Shown piece by piece: positions 26,906 to 35,743 of a DNA stretch of 62,178 nucleotides. Source of the stretch: JACNKJ01 sp964440095 (GTDB lineage: Bacteria > Krumholzibacteriota > Krumholzibacteriia > JACNKJ01); assembly GCA_964440095.1 (NCBI GenBank), contig CAYTPZ010000008.1, positions 1-62,178 on the forward strand, in the 5' to 3' direction. How positions within the stretch are numbered: the first letter of the stretch is position 1; every line of letters starts with the position of its first letter. The position numbers were made by a program, and so were the translations under genes. The notes under the pieces are model-generated. The model ran no database searches, was not told the origin of the DNA, and saw nothing but the letters and a program-made list of their open reading frames with translations.

Positions 26906-27847
26906 CTAGTACAGCGCCTTGACGGTGCTCCAGTCGCTGCTCTCGGTTCCAACAGGGTTCACGATTTCGCCAGCAACGCTCACGAGACCACAACCGGAGT
27001 AGGCATCCACCATCAGGTAGAAGGTGCCGCCGGCGGCCGAGGTGTAGCTGATGCACTCGGGGTTGCCACTGTCATCGCCGGCAACACAGCTGCCGTCAAT
27101 GTCGTCGCAATCGGTGACCAGGTAGATGGCCAGGTCGAATCCACCATCTTCACAAACTTCAATGATGCCGCCGGGTGCTAGCTCGACTATGTAGACGGCC
27201 TCGGGACCGTTGGCGGACCAGCCGGTGCAGCCGCCGTACGAGGTGCTGTAATCGTTGTTGTAGAGGCACAGATCCACATCAAAGGCGAAGATGCCGTCCG
27301 TGAGGGGGATCGCGATATCACAAGTTTCACCATCTTCGGGAGGAAGAACGATGTCTTCGGTGATGTTGAGCACGTACTCACCCGAATCGCCGCCGTAGCC
27401 GTCAACGAAGATGTAATAGGTCTCGCCACCGATAAGGGCCACGTCGAAGAGCTCGGACATGTAGCCCGGGCAGGAGTCGTCGTTGCAGTCGATCACATTC
27501 AGCGCGGAGTCGGCAATGTACATCTTCGTGTCGTAGCTGGAAGCGCAGAGGTCCGCGTCGATTGCCATGTCGTAAGGCGGGGTGAAGGCGTAGACAACGT
27601 CGGGCGAGGTGCTGCCACCGTAGGGGCAGGCCACGTCGTAGTCGTCGAAGAAGGCGCTGGTGTTGCCACCATCGACGAAAGGAAGACCCGGAATGGTGAC
27701 AGCGCTGGCGATGTCTTCGCCGCCAACGCGTCCGGAGTTGCCGTTTTTCACGATCAGATCGCTACAGTCGTACTCAACCTTATCCTTGGCAAGCGCCGAG
27801 CCGGCGGCCAGGGAGAGGATCAGGAATAGGAGCATTAGGTTTTTCAT
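26906..27847 (-). CDS. Secreted protein with PPC-like domains and DWSTVKALY C-terminus
   Basis: 313 residues. Signal peptide MKNLMLLFLILSLAAGSALA. Two related beta-rich units (about 40-165 and 170-295) contain phrases typical of bacterial pre-peptidase C-terminal (PPC) domains: VVYAFTPP, YDTKMYIADS, GGETYYIFVDGYGG, and later AVYIVELAPGG, GTFYLMVDAYSG. Cysteines are frequent and probably paired. No enzymatic motif was seen, so it may be a binding or structural protein. The last nine residues, DWSTVKALY, match the end of the gene at 32923-33474 apart from one Val/Ile change. GGAGG is before the ATG. Confidence 0.75.
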   Translation of the reverse strand: MKNLMLLFLILSLAAGSALAKDKVEYDCSDLIVKNGNSGRVGGEDIASAVTIPGLPFVDGGNTSAFFDDYDVACPYGGSTSPDVVYAFTPPYDMAIDADLCASSYDTKMYIADSALNVIDCNDDSCPGYMSELFDVALIGGETYYIFVDGYGGDSGEYVLNITEDIVLPPEDGETCDIAIPLTDGIFAFDVDLCLYNNDYSTSYGGCTGWSANGPEAVYIVELAPGGIIEVCEDGGFDLAIYLVTDCDDIDGSCVAGDDSGNPECISYTSAAGGTFYLMVDAYSGCGLVSVAGEIVNPVGTESSDWSTVKALY

Positions 27848-28004
27848 CGATGAATCCTCCGATGTTGGTTCATTTCCGAGGCCAAAGAGGCCTCATGCCT
27901 CGGTTCGGATGCAGGGCTCAAGGACAGCCTGTGCCGGACCTCCAGCGGTAGCGAACCGCGCCCGACTCACCTCGTCACTCGCAAACCCATGTTACATGAA
28001 GAAC

Positions 28005-28013
28005 ATCATACCA
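28005..28013 (-). promoter_or_regulatory. Extended -10 promoter (TGG-TATGAT)
   Basis: Minus strand AAATTTGGTATGAT, about 150 bases upstream of the secreted-protein gene ending at 26906. The same eleven bases AAATTTGGTAT occur in the extended -10 before the phospholipase-D-like gene at 41012. TTGCCT 18 bases upstream is a possible -35. The rest of 27848-28081 shows no gene. Confidence 0.45.
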
Positions 28014-28081
28014 AATTTAGGCCCTGAAAGGCAAATTTCGGACCCAAAGGTAAATCGGGTCCACTGGTGTTTTGTAGTATA

Positions 28082-28789
28082 TTAAACTTTTTTTACAAGT
28101 ATGGCGGTGGCGGCTCCACCACTGAATTCAATTCGTGATTCCGTATGCAGCCCTATTGTGGAGCAGAGTTTCCCGAAGTCCTCACGACTTAGAAATTCGC
28201 ACACGCTATGTGGCAGATAGGCATAGGCCTCGCGATCGCCGGATATCCAGCCGCCGAGGCGAGGTAGGACACGGTGGAAATAAAAACGAAAGAGTTTGTC
28301 CTGAAGTGAATTGCGGGAAGGAAAGAATTCTAGAATGAGCATCTCGCCGCCGGGCCGGATGACTCGGGCCATTTCGCTGAGGCCTGCGCCGAGATCCGCA
28401 AAGTTTCGCACACCGAAGGCCGCCATGACCCCGTGGAAACTGTTGTCGGCAAAGGGCAGGGCCAGCGCATCTGCGGCGGCGTATCCGGTCAGCCGCGTTT
28501 CGGTTTCGAGTTTGGCCGCGCCCAGTCGGCACATTTCGGGTACGAAGTCCGTGGCTAAAACTCGCGCTTCTCTGCGATGGGCCAACCATGCCGCGCTCAG
28601 GTCGCCCGTGCCGGCGGCCACGTCGAGCACACTCGTGACATCGGCGGAGAACATGGACACGGCCCGCTTGCGCCAGTGTCGGTCCATACCCACGCTGAGC
28701 ACTCTATTAAGAAGATCGTAACGATGGGATATGGCCGCGAACATTCCCTGAACCGCCGCGCGCTTTTCGGGCTCTGCCTTGGGGCTCAC
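28082..28789 (-). CDS. menG: Demethylmenaquinone (UbiE/MenG-type) methyltransferase
   Basis: 235 residues from GTG at 28789, which overlaps the ubiD stop as GTGA; the longer frame from 28822 would overlap ubiD further. Motifs of the family: YDLLNRVLSVGMDRHWR, the SAM-binding DVAAGTGDLS, AFGVRNFADL and the late YAYLPHSV. It adds the last methyl group to the quinone ring. Since the organism appears to use a menaquinone-type route (ubiD next door, no ubi genes in view), MenG is the likelier role. The motif usually reading LEFSKP is LEFFPSRN here. Confidence 0.88.
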   Translation of the reverse strand: MSPKAEPEKRAAVQGMFAAISHRYDLLNRVLSVGMDRHWRKRAVSMFSADVTSVLDVAAGTGDLSAAWLAHRREARVLATDFVPEMCRLGAAKLETETRLTGYAAADALALPFADNSFHGVMAAFGVRNFADLGAGLSEMARVIRPGGEMLILEFFPSRNSLQDKLFRFYFHRVLPRLGGWISGDREAYAYLPHSVCEFLSREDFGKLCSTIGLHTESRIEFSGGAATAILVKKV

Positions 28790-30249
28790 TTCTTCTCCAG
28801 GGGGATGCCCAGGCTGGACCAAATCTCATCCACCCGCGCCTTGACCTCGGGGCTCATTTCAAGCACTTCGGGCCACTCGCGTGTGAATCCCTCCTCGGGC
28901 CACTTCCGCGTGGCGTCGATGCCCATTTTCCCCGAAAGGCCCATGCGATCGGATGCGTGATCGAGCACGTCGGTGATGCCGTCGGCGAAAACCGTGTCGC
29001 GCTTGGGATCGATGTTGGCCGTCACCCGCCAGAAAACTTCGGCATTGTTCTGCACATCCACATCTTCATCCACCACGATGACGATTTTCGTGAAAGCCAT
29101 CTGCCCGGTTCCCCAGAGACTGCTCATCATCTTGCGTGCATGGCCGGGGTAGCGCTTGCGGATGGAAATGATGGCCACGTTGTGGAAGACGCCCTCCACG
29201 GGCAGGTGCATGTCGACCAGCTCGGGAAATTGCAATTTGAGCAGGGGCAGAAAAAGGCGTTCGGTGGCCTTGCCCATGGGGCCGTCCTCCTGAATAGGAG
29301 GGCCAACCACGATGCTCGGGTAGATGGGATCGCGACGATGGGTGATGGCGCTTACGTGCATCACCGGATAGTCGTCGGCCAGGGAGTAGTAACCGGTGTG
29401 ATCGCCGAAGGGTCCCTCCAGGCGCCGCTCGCCGGGCTCAACGTAACCTTCGATGACATACTCGGCCTCGGCGGGTACTTCCAGATCCACCGTTACGCCC
29501 TGCACCATTTCGATGGGATCGCCCGCAAGAAATCCGGCGAGGAGAACCTCGTCCACGCCCTCGGGCAAGGGAGCGGTGGCGGCGTAGATCATGGCGGGGT
29601 GACCACCCAGGGCAATGGCCACTTCCACGCGTTCGCCGCGGGCCTCGGCCTCGCGATGATGCTGTGCGCCCACCTTGTGCATCTGCCAATGCATACCGCA
29701 GGTGTTTTCGTCGAAGATCTGCACGCGATACATGCCCACGTTGCGCGCGCCGGTTTCCGGATCCTTGCTGAAAATCTGGGTCTGCGTGATGTACCGGCCG
29801 CCGTCGCCGGGCCAGCAAAGCTGCGCCGGCAGAATGTTCAGATCGGCATCGTCGCCGGTGAGAACCACATCTTGGCAGGCGCCTCGCGAGACCTTTTTTG
29901 GGAGGATGCGCCCCAATGAGGCAAGTTTGGGAAGCATGTGAAGCTTCTCGCGCCAGTCGCCCGGCGGCGCCATTTGCGCAGCCTCGGCGATGCGGCCCGC
30001 CGCTTCATCCAGCGTGTCGCTACCCAGGGCCCAGGCCATGCGCCGGTCGGTGCCGAAGAGATTGATGAGCAGTGGCCGCTCGCAGCCCTTCACATTCTCG
30101 AAGAGCAGGGCGGGGCCGCCAGCCTTGACCACTCGATCGGTGATTTCGGTGATTTCGAGGTCACGGTCCACGGCCTCGCGCACGCGCACGAGTTCGCCCT
30201 TGCTCTCGAGGAAGTCGATGAAATCGCGGAGGCTTTTGAAGTTTTCCAT
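28786..30249 (-). CDS. ubiD: UbiD-family decarboxylase
   Basis: 487 residues. Typical segments: PALLFENVKG near residue 45, EGPFGDHTGYYS in the active-site region, VGPPIQEDGPMGKATE and RYPGHARKMM. UbiD enzymes use prenylated FMN made by UbiX to decarboxylate unsaturated acids; in quinone synthesis the substrate is a prenylated aromatic acid. Coupling to menG by GTGA suggests a joint role in (mena)quinone formation. No ubiX or prenyltransferase is in the window. Confidence 0.88.
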   Translation of the reverse strand: MENFKSLRDFIDFLESKGELVRVREAVDRDLEITEITDRVVKAGGPALLFENVKGCERPLLINLFGTDRRMAWALGSDTLDEAAGRIAEAAQMAPPGDWREKLHMLPKLASLGRILPKKVSRGACQDVVLTGDDADLNILPAQLCWPGDGGRYITQTQIFSKDPETGARNVGMYRVQIFDENTCGMHWQMHKVGAQHHREAEARGERVEVAIALGGHPAMIYAATAPLPEGVDEVLLAGFLAGDPIEMVQGVTVDLEVPAEAEYVIEGYVEPGERRLEGPFGDHTGYYSLADDYPVMHVSAITHRRDPIYPSIVVGPPIQEDGPMGKATERLFLPLLKLQFPELVDMHLPVEGVFHNVAIISIRKRYPGHARKMMSSLWGTGQMAFTKIVIVVDEDVDVQNNAEVFWRVTANIDPKRDTVFADGITDVLDHASDRMGLSGKMGIDATRKWPEEGFTREWPEVLEMSPEVKARVDEIWSSLGIPLEKK

Positions 30250-30289
30250 AGGTGAGGAACTTAGCGGCTCTGGAACGTGGAGGCAATAG

Positions 30290-30303
30290 CTGGCGACTGG
30301 CGA
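30290..30303. repeat. Tandem heptamer (CTGGCGA)x2
   Basis: Two copies end at the last base before the MFS stop codon; a TTAGCGG at 30261-30267 resembles one more unit. It is the reverse complement of the repeat at 25047-25074. Confidence 0.6.
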
Positions 30304-31539
30304 CTACAAGCGCCGCATCCGCGGCATCGCCACGCCAATCAGCCCGCAAACCATGCCGAAAAAGCCCCAAGCTCCAAACAGGATGTGCGCAGGTATGAAT
30401 TCCAGCAGCATGCCCGTGACGCCGGCCGAAAGCGCCGTCATGCCCACCACAGCCATGCCCATGAAGCTGAAGACGCGGCCGCGCATGTGGTCGGGGGTGA
30501 GGTCTTGAACCAGCGAGACGCGGGAGATGGTGATCCAGGGAATGAAAAAAGCGTGGGCGAAGATCAGCGGCACGAGCCAGCCGAAGGCGGGCGCCAGAAG
30601 CATGGGACCATAGGTGACGCCGTCGGCGATCATGCCGGCGAGCCAGAGGCGTCCCTTGGAGAGCCGGGGCCAGCCTTTTAAAATCAAGGCCGAACCCAGG
30701 AGCATACCCGTTGCCAGCACTGCTTCGATCCCCGCGTAGTGGCTTCCTCCAAGACCCAGATCCTGGCGGATGTAAATGGGCATGGCCACGATGGCCGGTC
30801 CCATGATGAAAAAGTTGTTCACGGCGGTGAGAATGAGCAGCCAGCGCAAATCGTGATGCCCCCAGGCGAGCTTCAGCCCCTCGCGGGCCTCGCTCCAGGC
30901 CAGGCGAGCGCCTACGGGCCGCCCGGTTTCACCGGCGTGAAGCAGGGCCTTGCCGCCGTCCGCCTCGGGCAAGTCGCCGGCCTTTTCCATGAGCCGGAGC
31001 AGCACATAGCTGGCGGCGAAGAGTATGGCCGCCCCCCAGAATAGCTGCACCGCGCCTACGAGGCCGAGCAATCCCGCCGCGATGAGCGGCCCAAGAAACC
31101 AGGCGAACTGGTCGGACCCCTGCACCAAGGTGTTGGCACGCAAACGATCCGGTTCGGGCACAAGATGGGGAATGAGCGAATCGCGGGCCGGTATAAAGAG
31201 GCTCATTCCGATGGCGAAAACAAAGGCCCAGACCAGAATCAGCCCGACGCTGAGGCCACCCGCCAATGCGATCAGGGGCACGCTGACCATGAGCAGGCCC
31301 CGGAAAAGGCTGCTGCCAAGCAGAACGCGGCGCCGGTCGAAGCGGTCCACAATCACGCCGGCCAGGAGTCCGAAGAGCAGAATGGGCAAATGCTCAATCA
31401 TGGCCACGGCCCCTGTGGCCCTTCTGGACTCAGAAATCTCAAGGACAAGCCATAGCATGCCGATATGGAAGACATTGTCCCCCAAACGACTAAGAAATTG
31501 GCCCACAACCAGAAGTATTAGATTTCGATCGCGAATCAA
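30304..31539 (-). CDS. MFS exporter-like transporter
   Basis: 411 residues with about 12 membrane segments. GQFLSRLGDNVFHIGMLWLV at the N-terminus and GVIVDRFDRRRVLLGSSL (the MFS loop 2-3 motif) resemble the EntS/MFS_3 group of exporters. The second half repeats the pattern (LVQDLTPDHMRGRVFSFMG). The substrate is unknown. The start is TTG with GGAGAGAG about nine bases upstream. It is divergent from the next gene, with only 56 bases between the starts. Confidence 0.85.
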   Translation of the reverse strand: MIRDRNLILLVVGQFLSRLGDNVFHIGMLWLVLEISESRRATGAVAMIEHLPILLFGLLAGVIVDRFDRRRVLLGSSLFRGLLMVSVPLIALAGGLSVGLILVWAFVFAIGMSLFIPARDSLIPHLVPEPDRLRANTLVQGSDQFAWFLGPLIAAGLLGLVGAVQLFWGAAILFAASYVLLRLMEKAGDLPEADGGKALLHAGETGRPVGARLAWSEAREGLKLAWGHHDLRWLLILTAVNNFFIMGPAIVAMPIYIRQDLGLGGSHYAGIEAVLATGMLLGSALILKGWPRLSKGRLWLAGMIADGVTYGPMLLAPAFGWLVPLIFAHAFFIPWITISRVSLVQDLTPDHMRGRVFSFMGMAVVGMTALSAGVTGMLLEFIPAHILFGAWGFFGMVCGLIGVAMPRMRRL

Positions 31540-31595
31540 GGTTGCCCGCTCTCTCCGATTAAGATTAAACTGCTCGCAAACACGGAGGAATCGAT

Positions 31596-32858
31596 TTGGC
31601 CTTCCGAGAGAACAACGCCCAGGTTTTCCTGATTCTGCTCGGAATCGCGTTTCTGCTCTTCTTCCCCATCCTCAACAACGAGTTCTGGACGGTCGAAGAG
31701 TATGAATACCTACGCAAGGCCCTCCAGCCCGATAGAGCCCATGCGGTCTACCCGACCACGGGGGACGCCCATCCCATGGTGGATTTCTTTCATCTCGTGG
31801 AATACAAACTCTTCGGCGACATCCCAACGGGTTACTACCTGCTGAACATCCTACTGCATGCGGTCAACGCATTCCTCCTCTACTTGCTTATTCATCTGTG
31901 CCTGAGAGATTTCGGGGTGGCTTTTCTAAGCAGTTTGCTATTCGTGTTTTCAGTGGGCAACTACGGGAAGGAGGTCATGTACGCGGCAGGCGTGAGCAGC
32001 ATACTCATGCACACCATCTTCCTTTTGACGGTGCTGGCCTACATGCTCAACGAAACGCGCGCGCGGGGCAAACTCATGAGCCCATGGTTCCTGGTGACCT
32101 TGGTGCTTTTCGCCACGTCCTTGATCAACGTGCTTTCGTCCATCGGCATTATCGGCGTGCTCTTGGCCTACAATATCTTCTTCAAGAAGGATCGCCGCCG
32201 CCCGATTCTGTCGCCGTCCTTCCTGGTGCTATTTTTCGTGGGCGTCATTTTAGTGTCCACCCAGCAGGAGCTCATCTCAAGTGCCACCAAAGCCTATCCG
32301 GAAGGCTCGGGTCTGGGCTTCGCCCTGTCGAACTTCTTTGCGAATATTCCGCGCTTCCTCATTCACATGGTCTTCCCCATTCACTTCACGGAAATCATCG
32401 AGGAAGGCAGCTTCGTTTCGGCCATTTTCATGGCGAGGGTATGGATTCGCCCGATACTGGGGATTATCATCTTCAGCTACGCTGTTTACGGATTCGTATT
32501 CGGCAACACCACGCTTAGGTTCTTCATCGCCTGGGCCCTAGTGACCATTTTGCCCTTCTGCATCTACTACTTCCCGGGCGACTGGTTGAACATCAAGTAT
32601 CTCTACCTGTCCTCGGCAGGCTTCTGCCTGATTCTCTCCACGGGCACCATGAAAATGTATCGCGTGCTACTCAGACGTGGTTGGCGGCGCTGGGTGCCCA
32701 TCTTCATTCCGGCCTTCTTCATTATTCTGTCGGTGAGCATCGTCAATCGCCTGGATCGTGCCTATGAGCAACGGGCACAGACGCCGCAAATCAAGGCCAT
32801 GAAGCTGCACTATCTGAGGATGAAGCAGGAGAGTTTGGATCGCAGAGCCGAAGACTAG
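31596..32858 (+). CDS. Polytopic membrane protein, GT-C-glycosyltransferase-like
   Basis: 420 residues with about ten hydrophobic segments. After the first segment comes an extracytoplasmic loop with acidic residues (WTVEEYEYLRKAL) and then GYYLLNILLHAVNAFLLYLL, a pattern seen in GT-C glycosyltransferases of the PMT/TMTC type. That class moves sugars from lipid carriers on the outer face of the membrane. The catalytic acidic motif is not canonical, so this is a fold-level guess. TTG start with GGAGGAA five bases upstream. Confidence 0.55.
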   Translation: MAFRENNAQVFLILLGIAFLLFFPILNNEFWTVEEYEYLRKALQPDRAHAVYPTTGDAHPMVDFFHLVEYKLFGDIPTGYYLLNILLHAVNAFLLYLLIHLCLRDFGVAFLSSLLFVFSVGNYGKEVMYAAGVSSILMHTIFLLTVLAYMLNETRARGKLMSPWFLVTLVLFATSLINVLSSIGIIGVLLAYNIFFKKDRRRPILSPSFLVLFFVGVILVSTQQELISSATKAYPEGSGLGFALSNFFANIPRFLIHMVFPIHFTEIIEEGSFVSAIFMARVWIRPILGIIIFSYAVYGFVFGNTTLRFFIAWALVTILPFCIYYFPGDWLNIKYLYLSSAGFCLILSTGTMKMYRVLLRRGWRRWVPIFIPAFFIILSVSIVNRLDRAYEQRAQTPQIKAMKLHYLRMKQESLDRRAED

Positions 32859-32876
32859 CGCGCAGCGCATCCCCAC

Positions 32877-32907
32877 AAAAAAACCCGCGCCATGAGCGCG
32901 GGTTTTT
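32877..32907. terminator. Bidirectional intrinsic terminator
   Basis: AAAAACCCGCGC, loop CATGA, GCGCGGGTTTTT. A T-run is present in both directions, serving the converging genes that end at 32858 (+) and 32923 (-). Confidence 0.9.
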
Positions 32908-32922
32908 GCATTGTGACCGGTC

Positions 32923-33474
32923 TTAATAAAGAGCTTTAATCGTGGACCAGTCTACCTGGTCAGTGTCCGTTTGCTCGCAGATGTGCGTGTCGAGATAACC
33001 GGTCACCTGATGGGGATCGCTACCGTAGACATCTCCCTGCATGTACCACTCGATTTCAGCGGGACCGCATTCGCATCCGGCTCCGACCATGACCTCTATG
33101 TAGAATCGGCCGCCTTCGCCGCCGTAGATTTCACCCCAGCTGGCATCCAGATCCCAGATATAGGCTTCGTTGTTAGAGCTGCCGGTGACGTCGAATCCGA
33201 ATCCGAAGGGGCTTGCGGCGCCGGAATCGGGGGTCCACCAGACGTTGAGTACGGTGAAGCAGGTGGGGAAGGTGATCCAGATTTCGGAGATCCATTCGGT
33301 GTCGGTGCTTGCGTTGTAGACGTAGAACTCACTGGTGAAGGCCTGTCCGGGCGTGAAGACATAGGGGAAGGAGGGGGAGAGTAGGTCGACGTAGCTTCCA
33401 TCGATGCTTCTGTCTGCCAAGGCCGGCGAGACCGTCAAGGCGAACAAGGTCAAAATCAGAAGCAGTTTTTTCAT
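32923..33474 (-). CDS. Small secreted protein with DWSTIKALY C-terminus
   Basis: 183 residues. Signal peptide MKKLLLILTLFALTVSPALA, then a single beta-rich domain with many aromatic residues (WISEIWITFPTCFTVLNVWW) and few charged ones, reminiscent of cohesin-like or Fn3-like folds. No family is recognised. It ends DWSTIKALY, shared with the protein encoded at 26906-27847, after a Gln/Thr/Asp-rich linker. It has no FlgD-like domain. GGGAGG precedes the ATG. Confidence 0.7.
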   Translation of the reverse strand: MKKLLLILTLFALTVSPALADRSIDGSYVDLLSPSFPYVFTPGQAFTSEFYVYNASTDTEWISEIWITFPTCFTVLNVWWTPDSGAASPFGFGFDVTGSSNNEAYIWDLDASWGEIYGGEGGRFYIEVMVGAGCECGPAEIEWYMQGDVYGSDPHQVTGYLDTHICEQTDTDQVDWSTIKALY

Positions 33475-33555
33475 GGACGTCCTCCCAAAATGCCGAGCAT
33501 TGGAAGCTGCCTGTTAATCGTGACGGCTTCCGGGTGTACAATTTCGCTGGACTCA

Positions 33556-33564
33556 ATTTTACCA
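33556..33564 (-). promoter_or_regulatory. Extended -10 promoter (TGG-TAAAAT)
   Basis: Minus strand CCTGGTAAAATTG, about 75 bases upstream of the small secreted protein gene; no clear -35. Similar to the TGG-TAT(A/G)AT elements before two other secreted-protein genes. Confidence 0.4.
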
Positions 33565-33644
33565 GGGCTGAGTGCTTGATTCAAGAAACAAGATCCTGGC
33601 GTCCTAATTGACACTTCCAGGGGGCCAAAGTTCCTGGCTCAAAA

Positions 33645-33688
33645 ATGAAAATTACCCCGCCGGCGAAACAGAAACGCCAGCGGGGCAA
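33645..33688 (-). terminator. Intrinsic terminator of the malate dehydrogenase genes
   Basis: Fourteen-position stem with two mismatches (33652-33665 with 33675-33688), nine-base loop, then a short T-run on the minus strand, about 20 bases after the stop at 33709. Confidence 0.7.
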
Positions 33689-33708
33689 TACTTTAGGTCA
33701 GGTCTGAT

Positions 33709-34647
33709 CTAGGCCATGGTGTAGAAGCTGCGCAGATCCGCCAGGCCCTTCTTCACGGCCTCGGCGGAGTTATCCAGCAGGGCCTTTTCGCCCTCGTCCA
33801 GATCCAGTTCCACAATCTTCTCGGCGCCGTTGGCTCCGATGAGCACCGGCACGCCCAGATAGATGGCCTCATAGCCGTACTCGCCGCGCAGATAGGCGCA
33901 GGCCGGGGCGATGCGCTTCTCGTTGGTGAGAACCGCCTCGACCATTTCCGCCGCACTTGCCGCGGGCGCGTAGTAGGCCGAGCCCGTCTTCAGGTGCTTC
34001 ACGATTTCCGCCCCGCCGTTTCGCGTGCGAACGGTCAGTGCCTCGATATCATCCGGCGACATGAGCTCGGTGATGGGAATGCCCGACACCGTGGTGAAGC
34101 GCGGTAGCGGCACCATAGTGTCGCCGTGTCCACCCAGTACCATGGCCTGCACATCGGTTACCGCCACATCGAGCTTCTCGGCCACGAAGTATCGGAAACG
34201 GGTGCTATCGAGAATTCCCGCCATGCCGAAGACACGCTTGAGCGCGAAGCCGCTGGCGTCGAGCGCCACCATGCACATGATGTCCAAGGGATTGCTCACC
34301 ACGATGATGGTCGCATTGGGCGCGTACTCGGCCACATTGCGGGAAGCCGTCTTGACGATGTCGGTGTTGATCTTGAGCAGATCCATGCGATCCATGCCGG
34401 GCTTTCGTGGAATGCCCGCCGTGATCACCACCACGTCGCTACCCGCGATCTCCTTGTAATCGTTGGTACCCACGGTGGTCACGCCGTAGTTCCGAAGGGG
34501 CGCGGCGTGGGTGAAGTCCAGACCCTTTGCCTGAGGCATGCCCTCCACAATGTCCACCATGACCACGTTGGCGATGCCCTTTTCGGCAATGTAGTAAGTC
34601 GTCTTGGCTCCCACGTGTCCGGCGCCAATCACACTGACTTTTTTCAT
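33709..34647 (-). CDS. mdh: Malate dehydrogenase (LDH-like family)
   Basis: 312 residues. NAD site GAGHVG and the acidic residue of VMVDIVEG; substrate arginines in IPRKPGMDR; Asn in SNPLD; catalytic Asp/Arg in LDSTRFR and His in GGHGDTMVPL. These define an active NAD-dependent malate dehydrogenase interconverting malate and oxaloacetate. It lies 12 bases after a paralogue (34660-35568), so they are co-transcribed. This copy has every standard residue and is probably the housekeeping enzyme. Confidence 0.93.
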   Translation of the reverse strand: MKKVSVIGAGHVGAKTTYYIAEKGIANVVMVDIVEGMPQAKGLDFTHAAPLRNYGVTTVGTNDYKEIAGSDVVVITAGIPRKPGMDRMDLLKINTDIVKTASRNVAEYAPNATIIVVSNPLDIMCMVALDASGFALKRVFGMAGILDSTRFRYFVAEKLDVAVTDVQAMVLGGHGDTMVPLPRFTTVSGIPITELMSPDDIEALTVRTRNGGAEIVKHLKTGSAYYAPAASAAEMVEAVLTNEKRIAPACAYLRGEYGYEAIYLGVPVLIGANGAEKIVELDLDEGEKALLDNSAEAVKKGLADLRSFYTMA

Positions 34648-34659
34648 GTTCGTCCTCCC

Positions 34660-35568
34660 TTAAGCCAGGTCGCGAATGGGTTCGGCGGAAGCCTGGAAAT
34701 CTTTCCATGTATCTTCGGCCAATTTCAGTTCGACAATTTTTTCCACGCCGTCTGCTCCGAGCTTGCAGGGAATGCTCAGGGCCACGCCCTTCATTCCATA
34801 CTCGCCGTTCAGCGTCACGCTAACCGAGAGGATCTTGCCCGTATCGATGGCGATGGCCTCGACCACCTGCGCAATGGCAGAGGCCGGCGCGTAGTAGGCG
34901 TTGGCGCGTTTGGCCAGATCAACAATGAGATTGCCCGCCTGCCGTGTATTGTGGATCACACGTTCGATGGCACCTTCGTCGAGCAACTCGGTAATGTTGA
35001 TGCCGCTGACTCGGGAGTAGAAGGGCAGGGGAACCATCTTCTTCGTGTGGCTGCCGATGACCATGGCATTCACGTCGCGTGCGCTGATACCCAGCTCTTC
35101 GGCGATGAATCCCGCCATGCGCGTAGTATCGAGCACACCGCCGATACCCATAACGCGCTTGCGATCGAAGCCCGATTCCTCGGTGAAGATCTTCACCATG
35201 GCGTCGACAGGTTCGGGCGCAACGATCACCTTGCAAGCAGGCGCCAGCTTGGTGATGGGCTCAACCATGCTCAGAAGAATCTCGCGGTTTTCCTGGAAGT
35301 GTTCCGTGCGATCCTTGCCGGGTTCACGAATAAGCCCAGCCGTGATGACCACAATATCACTTCCTTCAATGGCATCAATATTATCGCTGCCATCGATTTT
35401 CGTCCGGTAGCGGCGAATGGGAGCCGCTTCCATCATATCCAGGGCCTTGCCGGCGGCCCGACCCTCCTCGATGTCGATCAGCGTTACGTGAGCGGCCGCC
35501 ATCTCCGCGATAAAAAAGGCGGCGTTTGCGCCCACGTTTCCACTGCCGATGATACTCACCTTTTTCAT
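34660..35568 (-). CDS. Malate dehydrogenase-like paralogue with altered substrate site
   Basis: 302 residues from the ATG at 35568, preceded by AAGGAG; the longer frame adds 18 residues before MKKVSIIG. The NAD site (GSGNVG, LIDIEEG), the catalytic Asp (LDTTRM), His (GSHTKKMVPL) and both substrate arginines (LIREPGKDR) are kept. The Asn of the SNPxD motif, which contacts the substrate, is Glu (APEPVD), and HGDT is HTKK. So it should still bind NAD and move hydride, but with a different 2-hydroxy acid, or act as a regulatory partner of the downstream mdh. This is inference from motif comparison. Confidence 0.82.
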   Translation of the reverse strand: MKKVSIIGSGNVGANAAFFIAEMAAAHVTLIDIEEGRAAGKALDMMEAAPIRRYRTKIDGSDNIDAIEGSDIVVITAGLIREPGKDRTEHFQENREILLSMVEPITKLAPACKVIVAPEPVDAMVKIFTEESGFDRKRVMGIGGVLDTTRMAGFIAEELGISARDVNAMVIGSHTKKMVPLPFYSRVSGINITELLDEGAIERVIHNTRQAGNLIVDLAKRANAYYAPASAIAQVVEAIAIDTGKILSVSVTLNGEYGMKGVALSIPCKLGADGVEKIVELKLAEDTWKDFQASAEPIRDLA

Positions 35569-35683
35569 GCTGCCTGCTCCTTGAAAAGGGTTGCCACTGA
35601 GCTTTTCCCAGAGGATGGCCACTATGCCAGAGCGCTAGGGTGAGTTCAAGATTTCACAAGGGTTAGCGTTGTTTTTGATCTAT

Positions 35684-35710
35684 AAAAAACCCCGGTACCT
35701 GGCCCCGGGG
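35684..35710 (-). terminator. Intrinsic terminator of the cysE-cysK operon
   Basis: Minus strand CCCCGG ... CCGGGG followed by six T, 33 bases after the cysK stop. Confidence 0.8.
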
Positions 35711-35743
35711 CTTCCCTGCATCCACTGGAGGGTAAACATCAGG

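Noticed and set aside
34126..35643. 505-codon open frame opposite the two malate dehydrogenases
   Set aside because: Both dehydrogenases have all family motifs on the other strand; the long frame is a codon-bias shadow.
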